Notes: generated from the sequence alone by a model not told the origin. Shown: positions 47,269 through 56,924, counted from the first letter of the stretch. The stretch is DNA of 64,000 nt from Pseudotabrizicola alkalilacus (GCF_003443995.1 NZ_QWEY01000003.1:186001-250000), one strand, 5' to 3'. Program-made: numbers and translations.

Positions 47269-48420
47269 CTACCCCAGAATCTGGCGTAAAACGGCTCTGA
47301 ATGCAGAAACGCCGGGAGAGATCAGCACGTCGGGAAAATCGTAGCGCGGATCATGCAGGGCGGGGCTGTCCTCGCCCGCGCCCAACAGAAACATGGCCGC
47401 GCGGGTACCGTTGCCCGCGAACCGGCCAAAGTCTTCCGAGGCGCGCATCGGGCCATCGGTCGGGCCAAAGGGGATGGCGGCGGCGGTAAGGGCCGCCTCG
47501 ATCTGCGCGGTGGCCTGCGGGTCATTGTGGCAGGCGGCAAAATCATCGTGCCAGGTGATCTGCAACCCCAACCCGTGCCGCGCCGCCGCCTGTTCCGCCA
47601 GATCCTGCGCCTGTGCTTTCAGAGCGACCATATCGGCATCGGACAGGCTGCGCAGGGTAAGCCACAGCTCGCCCTCACCCGGCGCGATGCCAAAGGTCGG
47701 CGCACCAAGTCGGGCGTGGGTCAGCGTCACCAGCCGGAAACCGGGGTCCAGCGCCCCGCCGGGGCCAAGCGCGCGCAGGGCCGGGATCAGCTCGAACATC
47801 GCCGCATCCGGCGACAGGCCGGTACCGGGCGTGGCGGCATGGGCGGTGCGGCCCGAAAACCGCAGACGCATCCCGCAAGACGCGCAGTTCATCGGGCCTG
47901 CCGAAACCTGCACGCCCCACAGCGGCAGGCCCGGCATATTGTGCAGCGCAAAGGCCCAGTCGGGGCGCAAGGCGGCAAAGGCGGGGTCCGCCAGCACCGC
48001 AGCCGCGCCCGAGCCATCCTCTTCGGCGGGCTGGAACATCAGCACCGCGCGGCCGCGTGCCGGCCTGTCGCGCGACAGCACCCGGCCAACGCCCAGCACA
48101 ATCGCCATATGCCCGTCATGGCCGCACAGATGCGCCACGCCCTCCACCTCTGACCGATGCGCCGGCCCGGGGCGTTCGGGGATCGGCAGCGCGTCCAGTT
48201 CGGCGCGGATCATCACCGTCGGACCGGGGGCTGCGCCAGAAAACACCGCCGCCACCCCATGCCCGCCCAGACCCGTCACGATCTGATCGGGGCCAAGGGC
48301 GGCCAGCGCCGCCTGCACCCGCTGCGCCGTCTGCGCTTCATCGCCCGACACCTCGGGCTGGCGGTGCAGAGCGTGGCGGAACCGGGTCAGAGCAGAGATG
48401 TCTTGCGGGGTCAGAGTCAT
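47269..48420 (-). CDS. M20 family amidohydrolase
   Basis: This 383-residue protein is like hippurate hydrolase and IAA-amino acid hydrolase. The metal site is complete: Cys and His in [10 protein letters not shown], Glu pair in [10 protein letters not shown], His in ALHNMPG and His near the end ([13 protein letters not shown]). The dimerisation insert is [18 protein letters not shown]. Peptide-like N-acyl amino acids are the likely substrates. AAAGG lies before the start at 48420. It diverges from surE. Confidence 0.9.
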   Translation of the reverse strand: MTLTPQDISALTRFRHALHRQPEVSGDEAQTAQRVQAALAALGPDQIVTGLGGHGVAAVFSGAAPGPTVMIRAELDALPIPERPGPAHRSEVEGVAHLCGHDGHMAIVLGVGRVLSRDRPARGRAVLMFQPAEEDGSGAAAVLADPAFAALRPDWAFALHNMPGLPLWGVQVSAGPMNCASCGMRLRFSGRTAHAATPGTGLSPDAAMFELIPALRALGPGGALDPGFRLVTLTHARLGAPTFGIAPGEGELWLTLRSLSDADMVALKAQAQDLAEQAAARHGLGLQITWHDDFAACHNDPQATAQIEAALTAAAIPFGPTDGPMRASEDFGRFAGNGTRAAMFLLGAGEDSPALHDPRYDFPDVLISPGVSAFRAVLRQILG

Positions 48421-48540
48421 GACAATTGCCTTTGCTTTGTGGCCAGACGACAGCGCCACGGCGGCGAAGTCAAGCAAAGCTGGCTCTTGTGCTTGCCGGT
48501 TGGGCGGGTGTCGTCTAAGCAGGGGGAAAGGACGGATTTC

Positions 48541-49326
48541 ATGCGCATTCTGATCACAAATGACGACGGTATCAACGCTCCGGGGCTGGAGGTTCTGACC
48601 GCCATCGCCCATGAGATCGCCGGACCCGAGGGCGAGGTCTGGACCGTGGCCCCGGCGTTCGAGCAGTCGGGCGTGGGTCATTGCATCAGCTATTCGCACC
48701 CGATGATGATCGCGCGCCTGTCGGATCGCCGCTATGCGGCAGAGGGCAGCCCGGCCGATTGTGTGTTGGCGGCGATTTATGATGTGCTGGACGGGGCCAA
48801 GCCCGATCTGGTGCTGTCCGGCGTCAACCGGGGCAACAACGCGGCGGAAAACACGCTCTATTCCGGCACCATCGGTGGCGCGATGGAGGCGGCGTTGCAG
48901 GGCATCCCTTCGGTTGCGCTGTCGCAATACATGGGGCGCGGCACCGACGATCTGGACACGCCGTTCGAAGCGGCGGTGGTGCATGGCGCGGCCGTGGTGC
49001 GCAGGCTGCTGGAAAAGGGCATCTGGACGCAGGACGATTACCGCGTGTTCTACAATGTGAACTTTCCGCCCGTCGCCGCCGACAAGGTGCTGGGCACCAA
49101 GGTCGCCGCCATCGGCTTTCGCCGCGACACCTCGTTTTCCTGCGAGCCGCAGATTTCGCCCACCGGGCGGCGCTATCTGTGGATCAAGGGCGGGCCGCAG
49201 CACACGCCAACCCTGCCCGGCACCGATGCCGCGGTGAACCTCGAAGGCTGGATCTCTGTCACGCCGATGCGCGCCGATCTGACCGCGCATGACCTGCTGG
49301 CGCGGCTGGAGGCGCAACTGGCATGA
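48541..49326 (+). CDS. surE: 5'/3'-nucleotidase SurE
   Basis: This 261-residue metal-dependent phosphatase acts on nucleoside monophosphates. The active-site Asp pair is in [17 protein letters not shown], with SGVNRGNN and [13 protein letters not shown] also typical. GGAAAGGACGG lies upstream of the ATG at 48541. It overlaps pcm by four bases (ATGA), so translation is coupled. Confidence 0.96.
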   Translation: MRILITNDDGINAPGLEVLTAIAHEIAGPEGEVWTVAPAFEQSGVGHCISYSHPMMIARLSDRRYAAEGSPADCVLAAIYDVLDGAKPDLVLSGVNRGNNAAENTLYSGTIGGAMEAALQGIPSVALSQYMGRGTDDLDTPFEAAVVHGAAVVRRLLEKGIWTQDDYRVFYNVNFPPVAADKVLGTKVAAIGFRRDTSFSCEPQISPTGRRYLWIKGGPQHTPTLPGTDAAVNLEGWISVTPMRADLTAHDLLARLEAQLA

Positions 49327-49985
49327 TGGGACAAGGCGGCCCGGATGAATCGGACGCCGAACGCAAGATGCGCTTTTTGTTTGGACTGCGATCAAGAGGG
49401 GTGACCGAGGCCCGGGTGCTGACCGCGATGGAGCGGGTGGACCGGGGTCTGTTTGTGCGCGGCCATTTCGCCGACCGCGCCTATGATGACATGCCGCTGC
49501 CGATTGCCTGCGGCCAGACCATCAGCCAGCCCTCGGTTGTCGGGCTGATGACACAGGCGCTGAATGTGCAGCCGCGCGATACCGTGCTGGAGATCGGTAC
49601 CGGCTCGGGCTATCAGGCCGCGATCCTGTCGCATCTGGCGCGGCGGATCTATACGGTGGACCGCCACAGGCGGCTGGTGCGCGAGGCGCAGGGCGTGTTT
49701 CAGGCGCTCGGGCTGGTCAATATCACCGCCTTTACCGCCGATGGCAGCCATGGCCTGCCCGATCAGGCCCCGTTTGACCGCATCATCGTGACCGCCGCCG
49801 CCGAAGACCCGCCCGGCCCCCTCTTGGCGCAACTCAAAGTTGGGGGTATCATGGTGCTGCCGGTGGGACAGTCCGATACCGTGCAAAGCCTGATCAAGGT
49901 GACCCGTGGCCAGAGCGGCTATGACTATGAAGAACTGCGCCCGGTGCGTTTCGTGCCGCTGATCGAAGGTCTGGGCGCAGAGTAA
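49323..49985 (+). CDS. pcm: Protein-L-isoaspartate O-methyltransferase
   Basis: This 220-residue enzyme repairs isoaspartyl residues using S-adenosylmethionine. The catalytic Ser motif [19 protein letters not shown] motif [16 protein letters not shown] and late motifs [14 protein letters not shown] and [12 protein letters not shown] are intact. The start ATG overlaps the surE stop. In E. coli the same order surE-pcm-nlpD occurs. Confidence 0.95.
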   Translation: MMGQGGPDESDAERKMRFLFGLRSRGVTEARVLTAMERVDRGLFVRGHFADRAYDDMPLPIACGQTISQPSVVGLMTQALNVQPRDTVLEIGTGSGYQAAILSHLARRIYTVDRHRRLVREAQGVFQALGLVNITAFTADGSHGLPDQAPFDRIIVTAAAEDPPGPLLAQLKVGGIMVLPVGQSDTVQSLIKVTRGQSGYDYEELRPVRFVPLIEGLGAE

Positions 49986-50073
49986 GGTAACGAGGCGGCC
50001 CGATGCGGGGCTTGCGATCAAATGGCGAAACAAAGGGCGGGAAACACCGTCCGACACACAAAAGAGGCAGAGC

Positions 50074-51279
50074 ATGACCCGCGATTTCCCGGCCCGGACG
50101 GCCCCCCGCCTGCGACTTCTGTGGCTGGGAGGTGCTTTTGCAGCGCTGTCGGCCTGCACGCCCACCACTGGCGGCAGCCCGTTCACCGGGCTCGACTGGG
50201 ATCTGCGCAACGGTCCCGGTGTGCTGGATACCTCCGAGGCCGCTCTGCGCGCGACCGAACGGCGGCCGTCGCCCGACGGGCGCGGCGTGATCTCTTATCC
50301 CGGCTATCAGGTCGCAGTGGCGCGGCGTGGCGATACCGTCGGCTCGGTCGCCGCCCGTGTCGGCATCGGCGCGGATGAGCTGGCGCGCTATAATGCTGTC
50401 ATGCCGGGCGACACCCTGCGCGACGGCGAAGTCATCGCCCTGCCCCGCCGGATCGCCGATACCGGCCCGGTTCAGGGCAGCGGCATGATTCCGGCACCAA
50501 CGGGCGCAGGCCCCGCCCCGGTGGATGTCTCCAGCATCGCCACCACCGCGCTGGACCGGGTGGGTACACCCACCCCGCCCGCCACCACCAAGCCCAGCAC
50601 CGGGCGCGAACCCGTTCGGCATCAGGTGCGGCGGGGCGAGACGGCATTTTCAATCGCGCGCAGCTACAACATCTCGGCCAAGGCGCTGGGGGAATGGAAC
50701 GGGCTTGGCGCCAACCTTGATGTCCGTGAAGGGCAGTATCTGATCATCCCGCTCGCCTCTGATGCGCCGCCGCCCGCCACGCAAACGGTCAGCCCGCCCG
50801 GTGCAGGATCGGCCACGCCAACCCCGCCTTCGGCCACCAAACCGCTGCCCGCAGAAAAGACCGCGCCCGCTGCGACCAAGCCAAAGGAAACCCCCGCCTC
50901 GCCCGATCTGGGGGCACAGCGCAGCACCTCGACAAAAATGCAGATGCCGGTGCAAGGCTCGATCATCCGCCCCTATGCCAAGGGTCGCAACGATGGCATC
51001 GACATTTCTGCTGCGGCGGGCACGCCGGTCAAGGCTGCCGCCGATGGTACGGTGGCTGCGATCACCACCGATACCGCGCAGACCCCGATCATTGTGGTGC
51101 GTCATGCCGACAACCTGCTGACGGTCTATGCCGGGGTGGACGGGATCACGGTGAAAAAGGGCGATACGGTCAGCCGGGGACAGAGCATCGCCAAGGTGCG
51201 CGCCGGCACACCATCGTTCCTGCATTTCGAAGTGCGGCGCGGGGTGGACAGCACCGATCCGGTCGCTTTCCTGCAATAG
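50074..51279 (+). CDS. NlpD-like LysM/LytM lipoprotein
   Basis: This 401-residue protein has the lipobox ALSA-C28. Two LysM domains follow (about residues 77-125 and 183-226: HQVRRGETAFSIARSYNISAKALGEWNGL). After a Pro/Thr/Ala-rich linker comes a LytM (M23) domain (about 285-401). The LytM zinc His positions are altered: GRNDGIDI has Asn in place of the first His and TVYAGVDG lacks the next His, while LHFEV keeps one. It is therefore probably an amidase activator, not a peptidase, as for E. coli NlpD. It sits 88 bases after pcm. Confidence 0.88.
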   Translation: MTRDFPARTAPRLRLLWLGGAFAALSACTPTTGGSPFTGLDWDLRNGPGVLDTSEAALRATERRPSPDGRGVISYPGYQVAVARRGDTVGSVAARVGIGADELARYNAVMPGDTLRDGEVIALPRRIADTGPVQGSGMIPAPTGAGPAPVDVSSIATTALDRVGTPTPPATTKPSTGREPVRHQVRRGETAFSIARSYNISAKALGEWNGLGANLDVREGQYLIIPLASDAPPPATQTVSPPGAGSATPTPPSATKPLPAEKTAPAATKPKETPASPDLGAQRSTSTKMQMPVQGSIIRPYAKGRNDGIDISAAAGTPVKAAADGTVAAITTDTAQTPIIVVRHADNLLTVYAGVDGITVKKGDTVSRGQSIAKVRAGTPSFLHFEVRRGVDSTDPVAFLQ

Positions 51280-51303
51280 GCACGCTTATGATCCCCGTCG
51301 GAT

Positions 51304-51336
51304 GCCTCCGGCGGGGATATTTAAGGACAGAAAATG
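51304..51336 (+). repeat. GGATATTT-type intergenic repeat, copy C
   Basis: GCCTCCGGCGGGGATATTTA followed by AGGACAGAAAATG. It matches copy D (56022-56054, other strand) at 32 of 33 positions. It sits between convergent gene ends. Confidence 0.75.
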
Positions 51337-51364
51337 AGCCAGAGTGCAGGTTTCTGTGTCGCGC

Positions 51365-52204
51365 TCAGAGCCGCACACCTTCGCGGGCGGCGAGATCGCA
51401 GAAGAACTGCCACGCCACCCGGCCCGAGCGGGCGCCGCGCGTGGCCTGCCATTCAATCGCCTCGGCCCGCAAGCGGCCTTCGGCGACGTTGACGCCATAG
51501 GCGGCGCAATAGCCCCGGATCATGTCGAGGTAATCGTCCTGACTGCAGGGATGAAACCCGAGCCAGAGGCCGAAACGGTCTGACAGCGAGACCTTTTCCT
51601 CGACCGCCTCGGACGGGCTGATCGCGGTGGAGCGTTCGTTTTCGATCATGTCGCGCGGCATCAAGTGGCGGCGGTTTGACGTAGCATAGAGCAGCACATT
51701 GTCGGGGCGGCCTTCGATACCGCCATCCAGCACCGCTTTGAGCGATTTGTAATGCTGGTCGTCATGGCTGAACGACAGGTCATCGCAAAACAGGATAAAG
51801 CGCGCGTCTGAGGTGCGCAGCAGCGCCAGCAGGCGTTGCACCGATGGCAGATCCTCGCGCGCGAGCTCGACGATCTTCAGGGCCAGCCCTTCGGCCAGCA
51901 CCGCCGCATGGATCGCCTTGACCAGCGAGGATTTCCCCATGCCGCGCGCGCCCCACAAGAGCGCGTTGTTGGCCGGCAGGCCGCGCGCAAAATGGCGGGT
52001 GTTGTCCAGCAACGTATCCCGCGCGCGGTTCACCCCGATCAGCAGCGACAGATCCACGCGTGCGACCCGCGCCACCGGCTCCAGCCGGTCGGGGTCGGTG
52101 TGCCAGGCAAAGGCATCGGCGGCGGTGAAATCCGGGGCCGGACGTGGGCTGGGTGCCAGCCGCTCCAATGCGTCGGCGATGCGGGCCAAGGTGTCTTCGG
52201 TCAT
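51365..52204 (-). CDS. DUF815 AAA-type ATPase
   Basis: This 279-residue cytoplasmic protein has Walker A WGARGMGKSSLVKA, a Walker B-like FILFCDDLSF, sensor-like VLLYATSNRRHL and ENERSTAISPSEAVEEKVSLSDRFGLWLGFHP, all typical of DUF815. The cellular role is unknown. It overlaps tatC by four bases and is therefore the fourth gene of a tatABC-DUF815 operon, although no link to Tat export is established. Confidence 0.9.
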   Translation of the reverse strand: MTEDTLARIADALERLAPSPRPAPDFTAADAFAWHTDPDRLEPVARVARVDLSLLIGVNRARDTLLDNTRHFARGLPANNALLWGARGMGKSSLVKAIHAAVLAEGLALKIVELAREDLPSVQRLLALLRTSDARFILFCDDLSFSHDDQHYKSLKAVLDGGIEGRPDNVLLYATSNRRHLMPRDMIENERSTAISPSEAVEEKVSLSDRFGLWLGFHPCSQDDYLDMIRGYCAAYGVNVAEGRLRAEAIEWQATRGARSGRVAWQFFCDLAAREGVRL

Positions 52205-53118
52205 GCCGGGTGGTCTTCCTCATCGGATTCGGGGTCTTCCCACAGCCCTTGGGCGCGCAATTCGGCCTCGCGCTTTTTCTCGATCCGGCGGATCAGAAAG
52301 ATCGAGACCTCATAGAGCGGATAGACCGCCAGAAACAGGATCAGCTGGCTCATGATATCGGGCGGCGTCACCAGTGCCGCCACCATCAGGATCAGCACCA
52401 CCGCATATTTGCGCGTGCCCGCCAGACCCGCGGCCGAGACCAGTCCGGCCTTGCCCATCAGGGTCAAGAGCACCGGCAGCTGAAAACACAGGCCAAAGGC
52501 AATGATCAGCTTCAGCGAGATATCCAGCGTTTCGTTGACCTTGCCCTGAAACACGATCTCGATGCCCTGATTTTGCACCGCCTGCGTCAGAGGCGTCGCG
52601 ACCGGAACATCGGTAATCGGCGCATCGGAGATCGCCGGCAACAGGGCCGACACCACCGAAGTTGCATCGGCAAAGCCGAGGAAAAAGCTCATCGCCAGCG
52701 GGGTCACGATATAATGCGAAAACACCGCACCCAGAATGAACAGCAGCGGCGAGGCGATCAGAAACGGCAGAAACGCATTCTTTTCATTGCGGTAAAGGCC
52801 CGGAGCCACGAAACGCCACATGTGATACGCAATGACCGGAAACGACAGCGCCAGCCCCGCCACCACCGAGATATGGATCAGGGTAAAGAAATACTCCTGC
52901 GGGGCTGTGTATTGCATGATCGGGTTGGGGTTGCCCAAGGCCCGCATCGCATCTTCGATCGGTTCCAACAGGAAAGCCAGGATCGGTTCGGCCACCAGAA
53001 AACACAGAACCATCGCCACGATAAAGGCCGAGACCGCCCAGATCAGGCGGTTGCGCAATTCGGCCAGATGCTCGATCAGGGGGGCCGAGCTGTCGTCGAT
53101 CTCGTCTGACTTGGTCAT
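52201..53118 (-). CDS. tatC: Sec-independent translocase TatC
   Basis: This 305-residue inner-membrane protein has six transmembrane segments and recognises twin-arginine signal peptides. The N-terminal HLAELRNRLIWA, the first-loop region with Pro and Glu residues (APQEYFFTLIHIS), FEVP-like FPVIAYHMWRFVAPGLYRNEK and late AALVTPPDIMSQ are typical. A ~40-residue insert in the second periplasmic region (DAPITDVPVATPLTQAVQNQ) is seen in other Rhodobacterales. It overlaps both neighbours by four bases. Confidence 0.97.
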   Translation of the reverse strand: MTKSDEIDDSSAPLIEHLAELRNRLIWAVSAFIVAMVLCFLVAEPILAFLLEPIEDAMRALGNPNPIMQYTAPQEYFFTLIHISVVAGLALSFPVIAYHMWRFVAPGLYRNEKNAFLPFLIASPLLFILGAVFSHYIVTPLAMSFFLGFADATSVVSALLPAISDAPITDVPVATPLTQAVQNQGIEIVFQGKVNETLDISLKLIIAFGLCFQLPVLLTLMGKAGLVSAAGLAGTRKYAVVLILMVAALVTPPDIMSQLILFLAVYPLYEVSIFLIRRIEKKREAELRAQGLWEDPESDEEDHPA

Positions 53119-53729
53119 GCGTCGGCCTTGGGGGTCTGATCGGATTTCGGTTTGCGCGGGGTGCGGGGCTTTTTCGGCTTGGCGGCGGTGTCAGCGGCCG
53201 TGGACGCGTCAGGGGTCGGGGTGGATTTCTTCAGCTTTGCCGCCGCCTCTTTGACAATCGCCTGACGCGCGGCCTTGGCCTCGGTCAGCGCCTGCGTGGC
53301 CGGGCCCATCGGCGGCTTGGGCGCGGCAACGGGCGCCGGATCGGCGGGCGGAGTGGCTTGCGGATCAGGCTGCAATTCGGGTGTGGGCGCGGGGGCAGCA
53401 ACTGGGGCCGCATCCGGCTGAGCCTTGGCCGTCGGGCGCGCCGCGTTTTTCAGCGGATCCCATTTCTCGAATTTGGAGGTGGCTTCCCGCACCGCCTCCA
53501 GCCCCATCGACTTGGCCGAGGTCACGTTTTTCAGATCCTTGGCCACATCCTTGACACCGGCCTCATCTGCCGCCGCCTCCATCGCACGGGAAAATTCCCG
53601 GGCCATGCCGCGCATCTTGGCGGTAAAGCGGCCAAGGCTGCGGAACAGCTCGGGCAGGTCTTTGGGGCCGATCACGATCAGCGCAACGATCCCGATGACA
53701 AGCAATTCGGACATGCCGAAATCAAACAT
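53115..53729 (-). CDS. tatB: Sec-independent translocase TatB
   Basis: This 204-residue protein has one N-terminal membrane helix (MFDFGMSELLVIGIVALIVIGPKDLPELFR, with the conserved Glu and the GPKDLP hinge) and an amphipathic helix. The last ~110 residues are a Pro/Ala/Lys-rich tail that is disordered in character. It cooperates with TatC in substrate recognition. It is 52 bases downstream of tatA. Confidence 0.95.
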   Translation of the reverse strand: MFDFGMSELLVIGIVALIVIGPKDLPELFRSLGRFTAKMRGMAREFSRAMEAAADEAGVKDVAKDLKNVTSAKSMGLEAVREATSKFEKWDPLKNAARPTAKAQPDAAPVAAPAPTPELQPDPQATPPADPAPVAAPKPPMGPATQALTEAKAARQAIVKEAAAKLKKSTPTPDASTAADTAAKPKKPRTPRKPKSDQTPKADA

Positions 53730-53781
53730 GGCGCGGGGCTTCCTTTCCGCTCAGACGGGTCCGCACAGGCGGGACGGCGGA

Positions 53782-53997
53782 TCAGATCTTGTCTTTTTCC
53801 GGTTCAGGCGTGACATCGCGCACCGGGGTATTCGAGGCGTTTTCAATCTCTTCCGAGCTGTCCTTCACGCCTTTCTTGAAGGCGGTGATGCCCTTGCCGA
53901 CTTCCCCCATCAAGGACGAGATCTTGCCGCGCCCGAACAGGACCAGCACCACCACCGCGATGAGAAGAAGGCCGGGAAGGCCGATGTTGTTCAGCAT
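53782..53997 (-). CDS. tatA: Sec-independent translocase TatA
   Basis: This 71-residue pore-forming subunit has a membrane helix [20 protein letters not shown], the hinge FGRGKI and the amphipathic helix [25 protein letters not shown] lies six bases before the ATG at 53997. It is the first gene of tatABC-DUF815. The helix begins with Asn-Ile in place of the usual SIWH segment. Confidence 0.96.
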   Translation of the reverse strand: MLNNIGLPGLLLIAVVVLVLFGRGKISSLMGEVGKGITAFKKGVKDSSEEIENASNTPVRDVTPEPEKDKI

Positions 53998-54120
53998 GTC
54001 TAATCCTCCTGATGACCGGGGCGGCATGTCGCCCAGCGTCGCCTGCCTCCTCACTACCCCCGCACAAGGCCGGTTCCTAGCCTGATTCAGTGCCCGCAAG
54101 GGGGCTTTTCCCCCAGATAC

Positions 54121-54138
54121 CTGACAGCTATATGTCAG
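54121..54138. promoter_or_regulatory. Candidate operator of the WYL regulator
   Basis: CTGACA-GCTATA-TGTCAG, a perfect 6-bp inverted repeat, lies 32-49 bases before the start of the regulator gene at 54170. Its position at the promoter suggests autoregulation. Confidence 0.5.
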
Positions 54139-54169
54139 TTGCCTCCCCTTGAGCTGACCATAGGACATC

Positions 54170-54847
54170 ATGCGCCGCACCGACCGCCTGTTCGACCTGA
54201 TCCAGATCCTGCGCGACGGGCGGCTGCACCGTGCGGGCGAGATGGCCGAAAGCTTAGGCGTCTCGGTGCGCACGATCTGGCGCGACATGGCGACGCTGAT
54301 GGCCTCTGGCCTGCCGGTCGAGGGGGAACGGGGGGTTGGCTATATCCTGCGCGCGCCGATCACCCTGCCGCCGATGATCCTGACCGGGGCCGAGCTGGAC
54401 GCCTTGCGCGCCGGGGTGCGGCTGGTGGCCGACGGGCCCGATGCCGCCCTTGCCCGCGCGGCCCGGGTGCTGGCGACCAAAATCGCCAGCGTCACCCCCG
54501 CCCCGCCCGAGGCAGATGCCGATGATCTGTTTGTCTTTACCGGCAAGGAGACCAACCGCGCCACCGCGCATGTGCCGCTGCTGCGCCGCGCCATCAAGGC
54601 CCGGCAGCGGCTGACGCTGACCTATATCGACCCTGAGGGCCGCGAGACCCATCGCGACATCCGCCCGCTGGCGCTGGACCTGACCGGGCGGGTCTGGACC
54701 CTTGCGGCCTGGTGCGAACACCGCGGCGGGTTTCGCAGCTTTCGCGTTGACCGGATCATGGCGATTGCCGAAACGGAGGAGGTTTTTCCGACCGAGCCGG
54801 GCCGCACACTGGCCGATTACCGCGCGCTGATGGCAGGCGACAGCTGA
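54170..54847 (+). CDS. YafY-type HTH/WYL transcriptional regulator
   Basis: This 225-residue protein has an N-terminal winged helix ([41 protein letters not shown]) followed by a WYL sensor domain (about residues 130-215: [48 protein letters not shown]). WYL domains sense nucleic acid or nucleotide ligands and often control stress genes. AGGA lies before the start. It converges with the ABC ATPase gene after six bases. Confidence 0.9.
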   Translation: MRRTDRLFDLIQILRDGRLHRAGEMAESLGVSVRTIWRDMATLMASGLPVEGERGVGYILRAPITLPPMILTGAELDALRAGVRLVADGPDAALARAARVLATKIASVTPAPPEADADDLFVFTGKETNRATAHVPLLRRAIKARQRLTLTYIDPEGRETHRDIRPLALDLTGRVWTLAAWCEHRGGFRSFRVDRIMAIAETEEVFPTEPGRTLADYRALMAGDS

Positions 54848-54853
54848 GCCCGG

Positions 54854-55951
54854 CTATTTCGCCGGGAACACGAAACAGCGGTCGCGGCGGATCATCAGCC
54901 ACAGCACGGTGCCGGGCTTGGGCAGGAACACCCCCGGTACACTCGCCGTCAGGGTCGATCCGTCAAAGGCCATGCGGAATTCAACCAGACTTTCGCGCCC
55001 CAGATAGCGCGCGCGGATCACCGAGCCGCTGGCGGGCGTGCCCTCTTGCGGTGTCGGATTGGGGCCGCGCCCGGCCCGGTCAAAGTCGATCTTCAGATGC
55101 TGGGGCCGGATCACGATATCCACCGCCGCCCCATCCTCTTGCCCCGGCGTCAGAAACGCCCCGAACGGCGTTTCGGTCAGCGCCCCGCGCGAGGTGCCAC
55201 GGATCACATTGATATCGCTGAAAAACGCCGCCGCCGCCTTGTCCACCGGAGTATTATAGACGTTATAGGGCGCGCCGCTTTGCACGATCCGGCCACCGCG
55301 CATCAGCGCAATCTCGTCGGCCATCCGCATCGCCTCATCCGGCTCATGGGTGACCAGCACAACGGCGGTGCCCTCGTCCTTCAGAATATCCAGCGTGGTG
55401 TCGCGGATGCCGTCGCGCAAACGGTTGTCGAGGCCGGAAAACGGCTCGTCCATCAGCATGACCTTTGGCCGCGGGGCCAAGGCGCGGGCCAGAGCGACCC
55501 GCTGCTGCTCGCCGCCCGACAGCTGATGCGGATGCTTGGCACCAAAGCCGCTCAGCGTCACCCGCTCCAGCAACTCATCCACCCTGCGCATCCGCGCGGC
55601 CCGGTCGCCCTTCAGGCCAAAGGCCACATTCTCGGTCACCGTCAGATGCGGGAACAGTGCAAAATCCTGAAACATCAACCCGACCGAGCGATGCTCCGGC
55701 GGCACGTGCCGCCCCGGCCCCGCCACCTCGGCCCCGTCGATCAGGATGCGCCCGCCATCCGGCCGGTCCACCCCGGCGATCATCCGCAACGTGGTGGATT
55801 TGCCGCAGCCCGATGGCCCCAGAAGACAGGTCACCTGCCCCGCCGCCACCTCAAGACTGACATCATCCACCACGGCCCGCCCGCCAAAGGACCGGCTCAG
55901 GTGATCCACGATCAAACGGGGTTCTGGCAGGCGGGGCTGTGCGGCTTGCAT
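54854..55951 (-). CDS. ABC transporter ATP-binding protein, FbpC-like
   Basis: This 365-residue protein has Walker A GPSGCGKSTTLRMIAGV, Q-loop LMFQDFALFPHLTV, signature LSGGEQQRVALARAL, Walker B VMLMDEPFSGLD and switch THEPDEAMRMAD. The last ~120 residues form TOBE-like domains (VIRPQHLKIDF). The type serves iron(III), thiamine or spermidine importers. No permease or binding protein is adjacent, so its partners must lie elsewhere. AGGA precedes the ATG at 55951. Confidence 0.88.
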   Translation of the reverse strand: MQAAQPRLPEPRLIVDHLSRSFGGRAVVDDVSLEVAAGQVTCLLGPSGCGKSTTLRMIAGVDRPDGGRILIDGAEVAGPGRHVPPEHRSVGLMFQDFALFPHLTVTENVAFGLKGDRAARMRRVDELLERVTLSGFGAKHPHQLSGGEQQRVALARALAPRPKVMLMDEPFSGLDNRLRDGIRDTTLDILKDEGTAVVLVTHEPDEAMRMADEIALMRGGRIVQSGAPYNVYNTPVDKAAAAFFSDINVIRGTSRGALTETPFGAFLTPGQEDGAAVDIVIRPQHLKIDFDRAGRGPNPTPQEGTPASGSVIRARYLGRESLVEFRMAFDGSTLTASVPGVFLPKPGTVLWLMIRRDRCFVFPAK

Positions 55952-56021
55952 GATTATCCTAGGCTTTCCGTCAACTTCCCCTAGCAGCCCACCCGCCGCA
56001 GGGCAAGAGCGCGGCAAGTTG

Positions 56022-56054
56022 CATTTTCCGTCCTTAAATATCCCCGCCGGAGGC
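56022..56054 (-). repeat. GGATATTT-type intergenic repeat, copy D
   Basis: The reverse complement reads GCCTCCGGCGGGGATATTTA then AGGACGGAAAATG, one mismatch from copy C. It lies 90 bases downstream of the SDR gene on the same strand, upstream of the ABC ATPase gene. Confidence 0.75.
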
Positions 56055-56144
56055 TCTTCCCGAGGAGACGCGGCGCAGCCGCGCGACGAGATAAACAGCT
56101 TGCGCGCCTTGCGCGCTCAATAAGATCCCGCCGCATCAGCCCGC

Positions 56145-56924
56145 TCAGATGGTTGCGTTGGTGGCGCCGCCGTCCAGCAGAATGTTCTGCCCGACGATGA
56201 ACCCCGCATGAACCGAGCACAAAAACGCGCAGGCCGCGCCGAACTCCGCTGCCGTGCCATAACGACGGGCGGGAATCGTGGCGGCACGGCGGCTGCGGGC
56301 CTCGTCTGCCGTGATCCCTTCGGCCTTCATCACGCCCGCATCGAGTGCTGTGGCGCGGTCGGTGTCGTGGATGCCGGGCAGCAGGTTGTTGATCGTCACG
56401 CCATGCGGGGCGACCTGCCGCGCGGTGCCTGCGACATAGCCGGTCAGCCCGGTGCGGGCGGCGTTGGACAGGCCCAGTTGTGCAATCGGCGCTTTCACCG
56501 ACTGGCTGGTGATGTTGATCACCCGGCCCCAGCCCGCGTCGATCATCCCTGGCAACAGCGCCGTCATCAGCGCAATCGGCGTCAGCATATTGGCGTCCAG
56601 CGCCTTGATGAAATCGGCGCGGCCCCAGTCGCTCCACACGCCCGGCGGCGGGCCACCGGCGTTGGTCACCAGAATATCGACCGTCCCCGCAGCCGCCAGC
56701 ACCTGCGCGCGGCCCTCATCACTGGTGATGTCGGCGGCAACGGTGGTGACGCTGACCCCATGTGCGGTGCGGATCGCGGCGGCAGTCGCCTCCAGCGCAT
56801 CGGCCCCGCGCGCGTTCAGGATCAGATCGACCCCGGCGGCTGCCAGAGCCTCGGCACAGCCGCGCCCGAGCCCCTTTGATCCCGCACAGACAAGTGCGCG
56901 TTTGCCCCTGATCCCCAGATCCAT
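56145..56924 (-). CDS. SDR-like protein lacking the catalytic Tyr and Lys
   Basis: This 259-residue Rossmann protein has an altered cofactor loop AGSKGLGRG, the NNAG-equivalent TNAGGPPPG, and catalytic Ser-region ITSQSVKAP. Where the SDR family has Y-x-x-x-K it reads LSNAAR, so Tyr becomes Leu and Lys becomes Arg. A FabG-like SDR subgroup with this change is known and of unknown function. The C-terminus FIVGQNILLDGG is normal. It may bind a nucleotide without classic redox catalysis. Confidence 0.85.
   Translation of the reverse strand: MDLGIRGKRALVCAGSKGLGRGCAEALAAAGVDLILNARGADALEATAAAIRTAHGVSVTTVAADITSDEGRAQVLAAAGTVDILVTNAGGPPPGVWSDWGRADFIKALDANMLTPIALMTALLPGMIDAGWGRVINITSQSVKAPIAQLGLSNAARTGLTGYVAGTARQVAPHGVTINNLLPGIHDTDRATALDAGVMKAEGITADEARSRRAATIPARRYGTAAEFGAACAFLCSVHAGFIVGQNILLDGGATNATI

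Noticed and set aside
49986-51364. rpoS after the nlpD-like gene, as in E. coli
   Set aside because: The region after 51279 holds a repeat and an oppositely oriented DUF815 gene. Alphaproteobacteria lack RpoS.
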